Shown here: positions 37,661-49,530 of the stretch, piece after piece | Layout: each line of letters begins with the position of its first letter | How positions within the stretch are numbered: the first letter of the stretch is position 1 | Assembly (NCBI GenBank): GCA_022747635.1 | Contig: JAKTNV010000003.1 | Location: 26,055,830-26,119,829 of the forward strand | DNA length: 64,000 nt | From: Hetaerina americana | Lineage: Eukaryota > Arthropoda > Insecta > Odonata > Calopterygidae | Direction of reading: 5' to 3' | Notes under the pieces: generated by a model | Databases searched by the model: none | Seen by the model: the letters and a program-made list of their open reading frames with translations, nothing else | Told to the model about the DNA's origin: nothing | Program-made: the position numbers and the translations under genes

Positions 37661-38495
37661 TGACGGATTTCAGGTTTTGCTTTATCAGCAGAGGTTAGAA
37701 ATGTATCGTTGCAAGTTTGCACAGTAAGTGTTCATTCAAAAACATACCCAAACAGTGGAATACTAATATTAATAAAAATTTGTGTCTTTGAACTTGACAT
37801 TGTTTCACAATATCTGAACGTTTTCCATTTTTAAAATGAAAAAAATGAAATTTATTGGCGTAGTAATTATTGCAATTTTATACATTTTTGCCTTAAATTT
37901 CTAAAAAAATACTGGCCACGAGTCTTTCGATATCTGTAAGTGAAGAAAAACTGCTATTATTACTAATACTCCCAATTCAAAATTTCGGTAATCAGTCAAA
38001 TGAAAATAATGGAATCTTGGCAAATATATAAGTATTGACCAACTGGAATTACTTTAAAAGCCAAATGTAGCTTGGAAAAAGAGATGAAGTTGCTTAGAGC
38101 TCATTCAAAGAAGATTGGAAAAGAATGTGGGGAAGATTTTGTTATGTCGAAGACTGTTGAAGACCGATCTAGATTAAATAATGAAAGGTAAGCAATTTGA
38201 ATGGAGGGAAATAAAACTCGTATGTTTATCGGACGGCATGAAGAAAGAAAGAAATTCTGGAGAGTTACATGGACGAGGGCTATTGTGTTTCTGTTTGTAT
38301 AATTTCATTAGGGTTGGGTAGAAGGTTAATTATGTGTGTATAAGGTACATTCATGTAAATATTAAAAGAATAGATAAAAGGATACGTGATAATACAGTAA
38401 CCATGATCAATCTGTAATTAAATGGTACTTAACGAAGATGGGACTCACATGATGGTGCCTATATTTTGTAGCACATTTTTTTAAAGTGTATGAAT
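37661..38495. other. AT-rich DNA, no gene recognised
   Basis: No recognisable coding or repeat family. A purine-rich interval at 38060-38270 gives only broken frames. Confidence 0.45.
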
Positions 38496-38496
38496 A

Positions 38497-38544
38497 AATA
38501 AATAAATAAATATATATATATATATATAATATATATATAGAGTT
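38497..38544. repeat. AAAT/TA microsatellite
   Basis: An (AAAT)n run passes into (TA)n and then AATATATATATAG. It lies immediately upstream of the hammerhead-like hairpin at 38560. Confidence 0.9.
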
Positions 38545-38558
38545 CTGTCCCTCTCTTC

Positions 38559-38590
38559 CTTGATAAAGGTGGTCACAACCACCGAAAATT
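38559..38590 (+). repeat. Hammerhead-like degenerate hairpin
   Basis: CTTGATAAA is followed by a perfect 6-bp stem, GGTGGT (38568-38573), CACA loop, ACCACC (38578-38583), and then GAAAA (38584-38588). The layout CTGANGA / helix II / GAAA is that of a hammerhead core, but an extra T and A for the conserved G8 would abolish activity. It may be a relic of the same class as the loci near 33.7 and 58.8 kb. Confidence 0.4.
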
Positions 38591-38697
38591 CGAAAAATAG
38601 TGAGTCTCTTTTTTGTGTGTTTCTGTGTTTTTGTCTGTGTCCACTAGTGCTAAGTGTTATACATTATTATTCACGTCCGTGAGACTTTCAAAAAGTG

Positions 38698-38698
38698 T

Positions 38699-38760
<62 letters not shown>
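38698..38760. repeat. (TA)n microsatellite
   Basis: About 31 TA units run from 38698 to 38760, with one interrupting C. Open frames over it simply encode alternating Ile/Tyr and are not genes. Confidence 0.95.
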
Positions 38761-38761
<1 letters not shown>

Positions 38762-38994
38762 TCCATTTTAGCTTACAAGATTCCATCGTTTTCTCAGTGC
38801 TTTTCTTTAGTAATATCATAGGCGTAGTACTTGGAATGGATGGCTTTATAATTCGTTTTTGCGACTCATCAATTGTATTCTCCATATGCAAGCCACTCCT
38901 TCCAAAGCCTTTTCTTTTCCCATTCCCCATTTGGTTCTTTGGAACTGCCGTAATAGAGCCCCCGCCACATTAGTGTCAGCCGAGCGTATTCCCA

Positions 38995-39035
38995 GGTGGA
39001 TAAAGAGAAAGGAAAGATAAGAGGTTGGGAAGAAC

Positions 39036-39068
<33 letters not shown>

Positions 39069-39325
39069 GAGAAAGAAAAATAGTCGTGGGTAGAAAAGAA
39101 GTTTTTGGTCTTGAGGAACGGTTATGTGGCTCCCCCTGGCGTTGGAGGTGGCCAGCCGCTCGCCCACACCTTACCTTGCCTACCTCCTGTCCTCCTCAGC
39201 TCTCTCTCTGCACGACTGCCACCTCTTCCCCAAGGGAAAAGCTATCGACGAGGTGAATGAAGAGGCGGAAGAAAGGAGAGAGTTCGGGAGGTTGAGCGGA
39301 GAAGGAACTGTGATGGAATGAAGCG
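38995..39325. other. GC/purine-rich island with (GA)n
   Basis: A (GA)n microsatellite at about 39036-39075 opens a GC-rich stretch continuing to about 39325 and more weakly to 39660. Short frames on both strands are compositional. Its character matches the other islands. Confidence 0.5.
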
Positions 39326-41228
39326 TGGAGGACAGGCGAAATGAAGTAGGTGCCATTCTGATTTCAAATAATATATGACGGTTTGCATTCCTATCCCAAA
39401 TCGTAGGTATCCTCGCAATAGACCCCCAGGCCTTATCTTACTACCCCATTAGCAGGTTGCGTGGAATGCAAAAAGAAAATGACGAGAGGATGAGGTAGGT
39501 TAAATTCGAAGAATAAATGTGAAGGCGAAGGAGGGGAATAGCCGAGGGAGAAGGTGAGTAGAGAAACCCGGGAAATCGTTGGAAGGGACGGAACGTTTTA
39601 GTCATTCCTTCCCACTGCGCGGTTCAGAGTTGGGGCTGGTAAAGTGTTGGGAGGGGGCAGACGAAAGAACAAGAAAGGCAAGGTCAGGATGGAGGTTCAA
39701 TATAAGTTTAGGCATATCATGTCAGAAAAAATAGGCAACGGTAAGATATCGTTCGGACGGGCGACATAATTTACCGAGGAAATCGATTTTACGAGACATC
39801 AATCCTGTAGTGAGTGTACAGAGAAAACTAACTGAAATTGATTAATTATCAAAATTAGCATACCTTTGGGCGGATTTGTAGTTTTCATGTGAAAAAGTAT
39901 CGCAATTTGTTATTTTAGTGTCACAACGTGAAGTCTAATATTAAATCTGATGTCTCTCGGTAATTTATTTTGTGGTAAGAATCGAGTTAGCAGTAATTTT
40001 CATTATTTATCATGGATCAACCTAAATATATCTACTATTTCGAAGAATAGATGATTGAAAATCTAAGTACTCCGTGAAATACTCGCCTAAAAAGTAGTTT
40101 GAAACTTAAAGAAAATGGTTTTCTCCTGGAGCTAAAAATCCCTCAATACTAATCCATCCATGATACGAGTATAGAGGTCTGTTTGTGTATATATATATAC
40201 AAATGTATATAAATCCAACAAAAATATTATATTGTCTACAGAAATAATCCAACGGTAAAAGTATTCTTCGTTTCTGAAGCCAATTGAAGAAATTTAACAC
40301 GAGAATAAAACTAAATAAAATGAGTGAAAATAAAAAGATTTTTATCATCATACCTCAAATTTGACGGGCCCATGTATTTAAAATGAGGTTAAACTAATTC
40401 AAGCATTTAATCAAGATGTGCCTATTACCTGTAGTGTGAATTAATTCCTATTTATATGGAAGATATTGACTAATAGCTGATAAGACTAATTACGGTAAAA
40501 TAATACATTTCGATAAATATACAAAAACGGAGTATTCGAAGACTAGGTACACTATATTTTATTAAAAACATGAAGCATCACGTGTGCATAGGAAACATAA
40601 ATCTACCTAAATTCAATAAATAAGAATAAAAACGTACTCCAATAAAGTAATTAACTTACATAATATTTACTCCTTGACGACGCTAAGTAAAAGTGATTTC
40701 TTTTTCAAATCCCTTGGCTGAATACTGAAAAAAAACAAGGGAGTCATGGATGCGTACACACCATATCTTCGCGGGGAAATCAGTTACTTGATGAAAAAAA
40801 GAAAAGAGAGGAGGTAATAAACGGAAAAAATAAACAAATCGGTTTACATGGGTATCATTTAAATATCAATATTTGATCTGATATTTAATTTATCGTTGCA
40901 TAAATCATTGGATTCGGAGCAAGTAATGAAAGGGCGTAGAATTCCATCATTCCTATTATAAATCTATGATGAAGGTGAATTTTTAGCGCTCTTCCATTGT
41001 GACTTCAGCCTGGGGTTCACAAAAAGACAGACTCCTTGCTTGATGCTTATCCATGCTTCATAGCAGGAGTTATATTTAGACAATTTAAAATACTGAAGTT
41101 GAGCCCGCAAACATTATTAACGATGATAAATTTTTCGTTTGTTTGTTTACAAGCTTTTATAATATAATGCATGCCTAGGTGTACAAGCACTGATGAAATG
41201 ATTTAAATGAATATTTTTCGCCATTTAA
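39326..41228. other. AT-rich DNA, no gene recognised
   Basis: No recognisable feature beyond weakly purine-rich DNA up to about 39700 and a small TA run at 40189-40199. Confidence 0.45.
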
Positions 41229-41230
41229 AA

Positions 41231-41290
41231 AAAAACAGACAGTCAACGTTTCAAAAGTTTCAGCTCAAACGCCTTGATTCATTAAAATCC
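41231..41290 (-). repeat. Possible hammerhead-like element end, degenerate
   Basis: On the minus strand the order is AATGAATCAAGGC, GTTTGA, GCT, GAAAC (41257-41261 on plus), then TTTT, GAAACGTTGACTGTCTG and an oligo-T run. GGC...GCT followed by GAAAC and a short ACGT palindrome recalls helix II, the GAAAC box and helix III of a hammerhead, but the CTGANGA box is disrupted. The match is weak. Confidence 0.25.
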
Positions 41291-42630
41291 TCATATGAGG
41301 GCAGTTCCAACTTGTGACCTACTGGATGGTAGACCTGGTGGACGATAGATTGAGATTGGACTTGAACTGAAAACTTATGTGCTCTAAGTTTTACACACCC
41401 TCACCCCATTTGTATCTGATAGGATCTCAAGTCTTTTGTTTTAGAAAAATGGATTACAGGAGAGTTATCTCGTATGATGAATATTATTCACCATAATCTA
41501 ATAAAACCACAATGTGTTGGCACAAAAATTCAAGTTATATTTGTATCCAGGATGAGTTCTATACTGTACTTCGCAATGAATTAGAACAAGGGTATTTTTT
41601 GGTAGATAAAAAGTTAGAAAAGAATTCACTGGATTCGCATTATCAAAAAATTATTATGAAGAACCGCGGGCAAAAATGTCGTTTTCATTTTCATTGCTGA
41701 AGCGATTGGGAGGGGGCGATGTATATTTTAATGAAGACGGAAAAATTGACAGCGATGAAACTTATAGTCTATGTTTTCTTTTTTATAGTACTATACCTAT
41801 TGGTTTCGTAAAATTATCTCACTTCTTAACACTTTAAAAAGACAAATGAATCAGATCAGCTGACTTTACTCTTTGATAAAGTCATAGTAAACGCATGGTA
41901 CATAATTTAAATATCTACCATATCAAAAATAATTCTAAAGACCTAAAACCAAAGCCTTTATATCTTCATAACTACACGGCTATTTCACTCCGTCTCATCA
42001 AAATCGTGAGCAATTAAATTCAATTTTTTATTGATATCTCTTCAGGTTTCAAGAGAAATATTACGTTATGAAGTTGAAAAAAATACATGCATGGACGTGA
42101 AATTTTATAATCAGTTTTGATTAATCAAATATGTGACAGAATTTAAAGAAATATATATTTTATACCATTTAAACTTTTAAATAGCTGACTGAGATTAAAT
42201 GACACATAAAAATTTAAAAACTCAATTTGCAAAAAATATATCTAGGTGTAGCTTTAGAATAAGATTTTGCCAAAAGAATATTTGAAATAATAACGACGAC
42301 ATAGTATATATTTGTCTCTTACTTTCGATAGGACCGTATATAGCTATAATCACTGCGAAACGGTTAATATTTAGCTGAAATATTCGTTAGAGTCCCATTA
42401 ATCTCAAGAAATATGCGAACGTATTCTTTTGAGCGGAGGGGAATTTTTATTTTTATGCATCAATTCAGCTTTAGCTTTCATATTTATGTGAAACATTTGC
42501 CAACCAAATGAAGCGTTTCAGGACAAAATCTTCTGAGATCGAACTAGAATCACATTACAAAGATGGAATAACCAGAAAAAAAACCAAACCACTAAAAGTC
42601 ATTCCGTGCATTATTGACCGATATCGCATA
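41291..42630. other. AT-rich DNA, no gene recognised
   Basis: The 62-codon frame at 41512-41700 shows no known domain, and no repeat family was recognised. Confidence 0.45.
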
Positions 42631-42634
42631 AAAA

Positions 42635-42684
42635 GTCAATATCGACATCCGTGATGGGACGCGATATTGACGTCGCCATCACGG
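42635..42684. repeat. Two interlocked inverted repeats (A-B-A'-B')
   Basis: Arm A, GTCAATATCG (42635-42644), is complementary to CGATATTGAC (42662-42671). Arm B, CCGTGATGG (42649-42657), is complementary to CCATCACGG (42676-42684). The order A-B-A'-B' is pseudoknot topology, or two mutually exclusive hairpins. Both pairings are perfect. Confidence 0.9.
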
Positions 42685-42779
42685 GAACTTTAGAAGGGGC
42701 ATAAAAATCGAAAATGTCCCAACAATGGAATAAAGTCCTCGGATACAGTCATAACCTCCAGGGATCGCCATCAGAAAAC

Positions 42780-44235
42780 CTACGCCAGTTCGAGGCCGTC
42801 ATTTCTTGAAACGCGAAACGACGTTAAAATACCGTCTCCTGAACTGCTCTGCCCTTTGCGCCAATACCATATTCACACGTCTCGACACACACGAGTTACA
42901 CACCCACCTATTCCCACCCACTCGCACTACCCCCGCCTCCTCCCGCTACAAACACCCGTCCCTCAAACCTCGTTCCCGGGTATCAAAGAGAGAAACAAAA
43001 TACGGCGTAAAAGAATAAATAATCGAGCGAAGAAGATTCTACTCTCTCTCCTCCTCCTCTGCCCTTCGCGTCCGCCTTCCCACGCCTTCCCCTGCGAGCA
43101 GCAGAGAGCGACCGCGCGCGGAGGGACTTGGGTCGTAGCTCACGCGACCCACAGGAAGCGGAGGAAAACGGGAGTCCGGGATGGGGTGGATATGGGAGAA
43201 GGGGGAGAGAGATATGCTCGCGTATGCGTGAGTTCTGGTGGGAATGGGAGAGCGGGGAGGGGATCAGAGGGCAGGGTGGAAGAGAGAGAGAGTTGCGAGA
43301 GATGCAGGGGGGGGGAGAGAGAGAAGAAATCCCCTGGTTTATGTGGAAAATGCAGTTCTCGTCCAATGGTGGGATAAGGAGCTTGTTTAGGCGCTCGGGG
43401 TGCCCTGGGAGAGGGCAGGAAGGGGGTGTGAGAGGGGCGATACGATAGAATATGCTGTAAGAGGGAAGCGGGGGTTGGGAGGGGTTTAGAAGAATGGGAA
43501 GGTGAGTCGTAAATGTTTGGCGGAATGCTCTAGGCCACCGGGGCGACACTTCGCAACGACGCTCGCAAACAGAGAAATACCCTACTAAAAAGGGTGCTTT
43601 CTTTTTTTTCTTTGGATCCGCCCCTGCCTATCTTCCCCTCCTTCCCCACGGCCAACTCTTTTCTTCCCTTTGCATCGTGTCCTATTATTCTCTCCTCTCA
43701 TATTTTGTTCCCCTCTCACGGTGCTTCGCTTCCTCCCCTTCCCTCGCACTCCTTTGTTCCCCACCGCCGGAAAATAAAAATATGAAGAACCGAAAAGTGC
43801 CTCGTAGGTTCACAAGATTTGTCGCGTAAGTCCGGCAGTTTCGTGTGCCAGTTATTTTTTTCTCCAATAAAGGATGAAATATATATGTTTGAGTAAGTTA
43901 TTATTCCCTTCCCCGCCTAAACCATTTTCCTTCCACGTCTCCTTCCATTTCTTTTCTTAACGGAGCCACTTAACGCAGGGAAGGACGAGGCGGGAGGGGT
44001 GGGGGAAGGGATGCAAGGGACGAGGACGCGGTGGACCGTGTATGGAAACCGCAGGGGCAATAACAATAATAATAACAATAAATAGCATGGCAGAGTGAAG
44101 GGTGGACCACAAATAGACCGTCCGTCGTTGGGGAGGTGAGGGAGATTTGGACGTTGGTGTGGCGGGACGGATTGCGGCACAGGAAGGAGACGAGGGCGGC
44201 GTCGACCAAAACCCACACTTGGCCTATTCAGGTTG
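42780..44235. other. Large GC-rich island
   Basis: This is the second longest GC-rich block. It begins with C-rich sequence (42890-42970), passes a CpG-rich part (43050-43150), then G-rich purine runs (43180-43460), C/T-rich runs (43610-43760) and a G-rich end (43975-44030). Long frames on both strands (for example 42983-43549 minus, 188 codons) are Pro/Ser/Arg-rich with no domain and follow the skew. It may be a regulatory island or an unrecognised 5' exon region; neither can be shown. Confidence 0.5.
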
Positions 44236-47200
44236 GGAGAAAAGATTTCGCGCATGTTGTGCTATTTAACTGGATATTTTGGACAGCTGAAGGAGACGAT
44301 TAGCGTTCTAAAGGGACGTTATGAGTGATGATAACAAGTTTGTACGATGATACACTTAGTAACAGTGGGAGAAAAAAATCGTAGTTTACCGGTCGGGTTC
44401 CAACAACAGTTTTAAAATTTCAAGTTGAGCACGTTAGTGCCAAGTCCCTATCAGAGGGTTATTTCATGAATCCTAGAGGAGCTCAGAGCTTATCCCGTTA
44501 AGAAGATACGCTAAGAGACACCTTACAATGTAGAAAGTAAGACCTCTTGCGAACCCTCAATTCGCAACTATTTTTCACGAATGTAAACATTAGTAACTGA
44601 TTTTATCCGTTACTAAGTGGATTTTTCAATCGCACAGACCAAATAAAAAACAGCCATTTCACAATAAATAATAATTCTTCTACCATGGGTCCACCACAGT
44701 ATGGTATAATCAAATATTCGTCCGACGATGACTCGTAGTGGTCGTATAGAATGGTCGTATAGAATAAATATTAATAATGGAATGTATGTTTCATTTTAAT
44801 ATCAATCTATTACTGTGTTCTGAAAAAAAATATAATATCAGCATTAGAACACAAAATATTTATTTCAAAAAGTAATTTTAATGTTTTAGCACATTAGTGC
44901 TTTAAATTTCTGTGTTTTTTTGCTACTATCATATCGTCACCTTGTGAAAATTAGTCATACTTAATTGAAATTTCAGAAGGTATACATTTTTAATTTAGCT
45001 TTTCGATATTTTAGATACGTATACCTTCGGTCTTCATTTATAAACCCTGGTTCCATTAACAAATGAAAACAGAGTTTTATTACCACTTTTTTGGTTTATG
45101 ATGTAAAACACTCAGTATAAGACACATTAGCCGATGGAGACGGTTAACTGAATATTTTTAGCAAGTCTGATTTGTGGAATAGATGAAAACTATTAATTTA
45201 TTGAAATGAGTTAAATTTAATGTTTTTTTAATATTAGAGATATAAAAAAACACACTACATGATCATACTTTACGAAAGTTGTTTCCAGTAATTTAGAGAA
45301 AAATATTTTGCATGAATATTGTTGGCGAGGAGAAATTATTGTACAAAATAAATTAAAAAATTGGGTGAAATTTATGATCGGCATCTTTTTGAGAGATTTT
45401 TAAGGATTGACCAATTTTTGCCAAAAACCATTTAATTTCTGATACTAGACATTCAGATTTTAAACAAGATGGGGTATTTTGGAGTATTGTGAGATACACG
45501 CAAAGATTTATGAATGGTGGAAAAAGTTACTCGTTAAGTGTCATGTTAAAGAAGTATTGAAGGGGAGAGATAAGATTATTACTAGAAGTTGTAAGAAAAT
45601 TGTGGCAAAGCATTGTAGAAATACTGGGATATTGCCAAATACCTTGAAGTTATAGTATTCAGAAATATAGGAAGAGTATTCAATACGAGCAAATGCTACG
45701 CAAACACCTCGTAAATGCAGCTATTGACGAAATATATGGTCAGACATTATGATTATCTGAAATGACCCAATGGTAAAGGTAAAATGTAATTGGTCATTGC
45801 TTAAGAAATATTTTGACATTCGTGCATAATGTCTTTACAGGAGTATTTCAAACCTATCTCTACACGTAAGGAGTTGAAGGTGTTTAAGTAATGAATCAGC
45901 GAAAGGTTTTTACGTTCCTAAAGTTATTTTGTGGAATGAGAGTGATCTTTCGTCATTTTCAATTATTCACAGGAGAGATTTATTTATTCCCTACTACTGA
46001 AGAGAAAAATGCTCTATATGAATGAATTCCATCAACTGAACCGTTCGATTTTGAAGACGATATCATAAATTTTATATAACTTATCTTAATAATTTTATAT
46101 GCGAGTACATTGGCGTCGCTAAAAAGTGGCAACGTCTAAAACTTTGTAACGCTTTTTAATGCCATATTTACTCAATTTTTTGAGTTTATTTTGTTTTTAT
46201 GAGATACGTAATATTCAATCACATTGATGTTTTATCCAATATGCCTTAAGATAATTGTTTATCGCTAAAACACCTACGTTGAACCTTTCCGATATCATAT
46301 ATGAAATTCGCCTCATATTACATGAAGCGAACTCGCCGTCTAAAAAGGATTGAACTGCAAATCCCAGAAATAATGGAATATTAATTACTCTCAATTACGT
46401 AAGATTTCTTGTGCAACGTAAATCTAATCTTATAATTTAATCATATGAAAATTCTGTCAGAATCTTTAGGCAATATTTCACGGTAATCCGATAGATATCG
46501 CGTCAGTCTCTCCGTCGTGAATTTAAATCGTACCAAAAGACAGACAATTTTTTTGTCTGAAATTAGTGTCTAGCTCTTGCTGCCGGTGTCATATCAATTT
46601 AGTGGTAGGAGTCCTTAAAAACCAAAATATAATTTGAAACTTATATACTATTTAATGATAAATGCTAATTGTTCATTATTTATGTTTCCTCAGCGGAATA
46701 TCTTCCATTTCATGTGGTTTGCTAGGCCTTATCGAGTTGGTAGTTTTTTAATATTAAATATATGTTAGAGATTTTATTGCAAATTAGGTCACCATGCTCA
46801 AGTAAAACCGCTTTCAAGCTATTGTTATCGTTAACAACATCCTCGAGAAGATTTTGAGGTTAGTTTTAGTTTCTTTCTACTCCTAATGTTTATTTTCATG
46901 TAAAAACTATAATAGACCCAAGTTTAATATTTATCAGGGCCAACCAAATTATAATGTATATAAATTGTTTAATTTTAACTTAATAACGATTTTACAGGTA
47001 TACATTTCACCCATATATGTGGAGCGTCACGCAATTGTCTTTTGGTTTCATTTTTCCAAAAGTCATGTAATTACTGACTATGAATCGTTGAAACCATATC
47101 CATAATGATTATATACTTATGCCTATTATCTAGTAAGTACATCTTTCATATAACTCGTAAACTCATAGCTCTCTTTGTTGTGAATGTGTTAAACGTTTCC

Positions 47201-47280
47201 GCATTGATGGTGTCTGTTATCTTTCCCATTTTCCAAAAATATAAATTTGTCAATACGCTTTGCCAGTGTGTATTGTACAA
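44236..47280. other. AT-rich DNA, no gene recognised
   Basis: A 13-bp direct repeat TGGTCGTATAGAA occurs twice in tandem at 44739-44764. Between 45360 and 46080 the plus strand shows broken frames with an uneven, protein-like look (for example EPFDFEDDIINFI near 46040), but no transposase or other family could be named. Confidence 0.4.
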
Positions 47281-47284
47281 CAGA

Positions 47285-47960
47285 AGAAAAGCCCCTCCAC
47301 ATAGACTACAACCTTGACACGGTGTGAGAGGCTTTTATATTTCTACGGCCTATATGGCTATGCTGACGGATGCAATCAGAATTTCTCCTAGTCCTTCGTC
47401 AAATAGCTCGAAGAGTAGATAGAAGGTAATACCCATAGCGTCTGTAACTTACTAAGGTAGCTGCAAGAGCGAATTTTGACCCTGGCAGGCCATTTCAGGG
47501 GAGGTGTAACGTTAAAAACACTACTGATGAAGGCAACGGGATATTAATTAGCTGCAGTGGAGACTGTAAGGCTACCGCGGTCGTCTCACACGAAATCCTT
47601 GCACAACCAAGCAGTTGGTAGCAGAAAAGAAGAGATAGAAGAGAGGTACCGTAAAAAATAGGGAATTTCAATGTTAGGGCAATGCTAAGAGCAGGGAAGT
47701 TGGGAAGTATCAAGCAAGAGATGACACCTATAAAATATAATTGTTAGGACTATACAATGTGAAATATGCAAATACCATCAAATTGAGAAAGATTTTGAAT
47801 CTACTGAAAAGCCTGAAAATAAAACAATAGAGAAAAATTATCCTTCTACAACTAAACACGGTGGACATAATGCCATGAACCCCATGAGACCAACAATAAC
47901 ATCACAGGAGCTGCGTTTATTGACCTTATTAGTATTAAAGGAAATATAAATGATATGACG
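47285..47960 (+). mobile_element. Probable 5' part of an RTE-like LINE
   Basis: The segment opens with CTACAACCTTGACACGGTG and contains GATGAAGGCAACGGGATATT and GGAGACTGTAAGGCTACCGC, which look like the structured 5' leader of RTE-like elements. Near 47745-47800 the translation LYNVKYANTIKLRKILNL resembles the start of an apurinic-type endonuclease (NVRTLY..GKYANTI.EM..LN.D.LG). Near 47925-47958 SIKGNINDMT resembles a later endonuclease block (..IKG...DMT.IQVY), and the mariner interrupts here. The family match is from memory of conserved patterns and remains tentative. Confidence 0.45.
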
Positions 47961-47962
47961 TA

Positions 47963-48496
47963 GCTGGTTGGTCCCAAAAATAAGTAGAATAACTCCGGGA
48001 AAAAATTTATTACCGATTTAAGTACGAATTACTAACATTCTTCAAAATAGCACCCTTGTTCCTCTCCAGTCGCGGTACGCTTCGTGGGAGACGTCGACGG
48101 GAACTTCGTAGAAGCACCACCTCGTCACGGCCTCTTTGATATTATCCAGCGTTCCAAAATCGTTGCCTTTCAGGCTTAATTATGTTAGTGGGGACAAAAA
48201 GAAGGCCGGGGTGCCACAACGAGGCTGTAGGGCGGCTGCAGCAGCGTTGGCGGCTGGCCAGACAGTCGGTCACGAGGAAGGTGGTATGGGACCGCGCGTT
48301 TTTGAGGGGCAGCCTACGAGTACAATAGGTGAATTCTCCTTCTTAATCTGTTGCAATCTTTTCCGCAGCCTACTTATGACTTCCACGTAACACTTAATAT
48401 TCACTGTCTGACAGTGAGGCACAGACTCTTGGTGGATAACGCATTTTGAGTCGAAAAAGAGAATTTTTTGTTCCACATATTTTTGGGAAAAAACAC
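47963..48496 (-). mobile_element. Internally deleted mariner, N-terminal part lost
   Basis: The ends are about 28-bp imperfect inverted repeats: TAGCTGGTTGGTCCCAAAAA at 47961 and, on the minus strand from 48498, TAGTGTTTTTTCCCAAAAAT. Each begins with the TA target duplication (47961-47962; 48497-48498). Minus-strand frames read ILFFDSKCVIHQESVPHCQT then VNIKCYVEVISRLRKRLQ, a decayed stretch where family members have PHPPYSPDLAPCDFFLFP, then LSLKGNDFGTLDNIKEAVT and HEAYRDWRG near the C-terminus. The first 60% or so of the transposase, including the HTH and the TGDE Asp, is missing, and coding sequence starts directly next to the inverted repeat. The inverted repeats differ from those of the 28.9-kb copy, so it belongs to another mariner family. 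Confidence 0.8.
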
Positions 48497-48499
48497 TAC

Positions 48500-49305
48500 A
48501 TGCGTGTATTTTGTTTTCGATATCGTGATAGAAATTAAAAAATCTGAACTATATTAAGCCTTGCCAATATCGCATTTAATTTAAAAGTAATTACTCGACG
48601 CAGACCATTTTAAGCCAATTATTAATATTCTCTTTGACAAATAAATTTTCTGATTTTATCTCTGAGAGCCTTTTGCACCATGATCATTTTTTTTTAACAC
48701 TTATGAAATTGATTGTTATGACATTCATCAAAAAATAACTCATGACTTTGAATCAAATTAAAAAATACAACTTATGGCATTGTTTATTTCATTACGTTCT
48801 ATCGTAAATTAATATCGTTAAATTTTATACGAACATGCCTTATTACCTTTAAATTTAAATGTTCAGTGTATTAAAAATATAATAATAACGTTTTTTAAAT
48901 TAAGCATTATAAGTTGAGATAACTTTGACTCACATAATTTATTCATATTTCTACAATTTTTAATTTTATCAGAAACACTGTTTTTCTTTTTCCTTTACTT
49001 TAGTCGTTCATTTTCAGTCAGGTTCTAGGGGAGTTCTCAGAAATGTTACAGAATTTACATAAAAGATGCTGATTCCAAATTTAAGCTATTTCTCCCAGCA
49101 TGAAATAAGGGATAGGTAGGATTTAGAGGTGGTTCCATGCCTTTTGGATTGTTCATTACCCGGGAGAAAAAATACAGGGAGCCCGTTCGGGAAAGACAAT
49201 AGTGTACGATGCGGTTCAATTTTAACTCAAGGGAGAGCTCAAACGAGAGTGGAGAGAGGAAGGGATTCTAAATGAAAAAGCGTGACAGATTTTTCAAGAG
49301 TTAGG
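48500..49305. other. AT-rich DNA, no gene recognised
   Basis: The first tens of bases may continue the LINE interrupted by the mariner. After that no feature is recognisable. Confidence 0.4.
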
Positions 49306-49530
49306 GAGCGGAGGGGGACTAGCGGTGAAGTATAGGAAGCTGGAGGATGTAGCGCGAGGGGCGAGATTATGCGCGGCGGGCCAAGTGAAATGCGATACAG
49401 CGTCTAGCGCCTCCGCCCACTTACCACCTTCAACATCAGTTTCCCTCCATTCCATTCTTAACTTCTCCCCGCCACTCCATCTTTTCCGCTCCCATGTCTA
49501 CCATCATGCAAGCAAGGGAAACGCCGCCCA
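49306..49530. other. Small GC-rich patch
   Basis: A CpG-containing patch (GCGCGAGGGGCGAG, GCGCGGCGGG near 49350-49380) holds an 82-codon frame (49325-49573) without known domains. Confidence 0.35.

Noticed and set aside
38695..38973. Ile/Tyr-rich frames on both strands
   Set aside because: Translation of a (TA)n microsatellite.
42983..43549. 188-codon minus-strand frame
   Set aside because: Composition-driven open frame in the GC-rich island; no recognisable domain.
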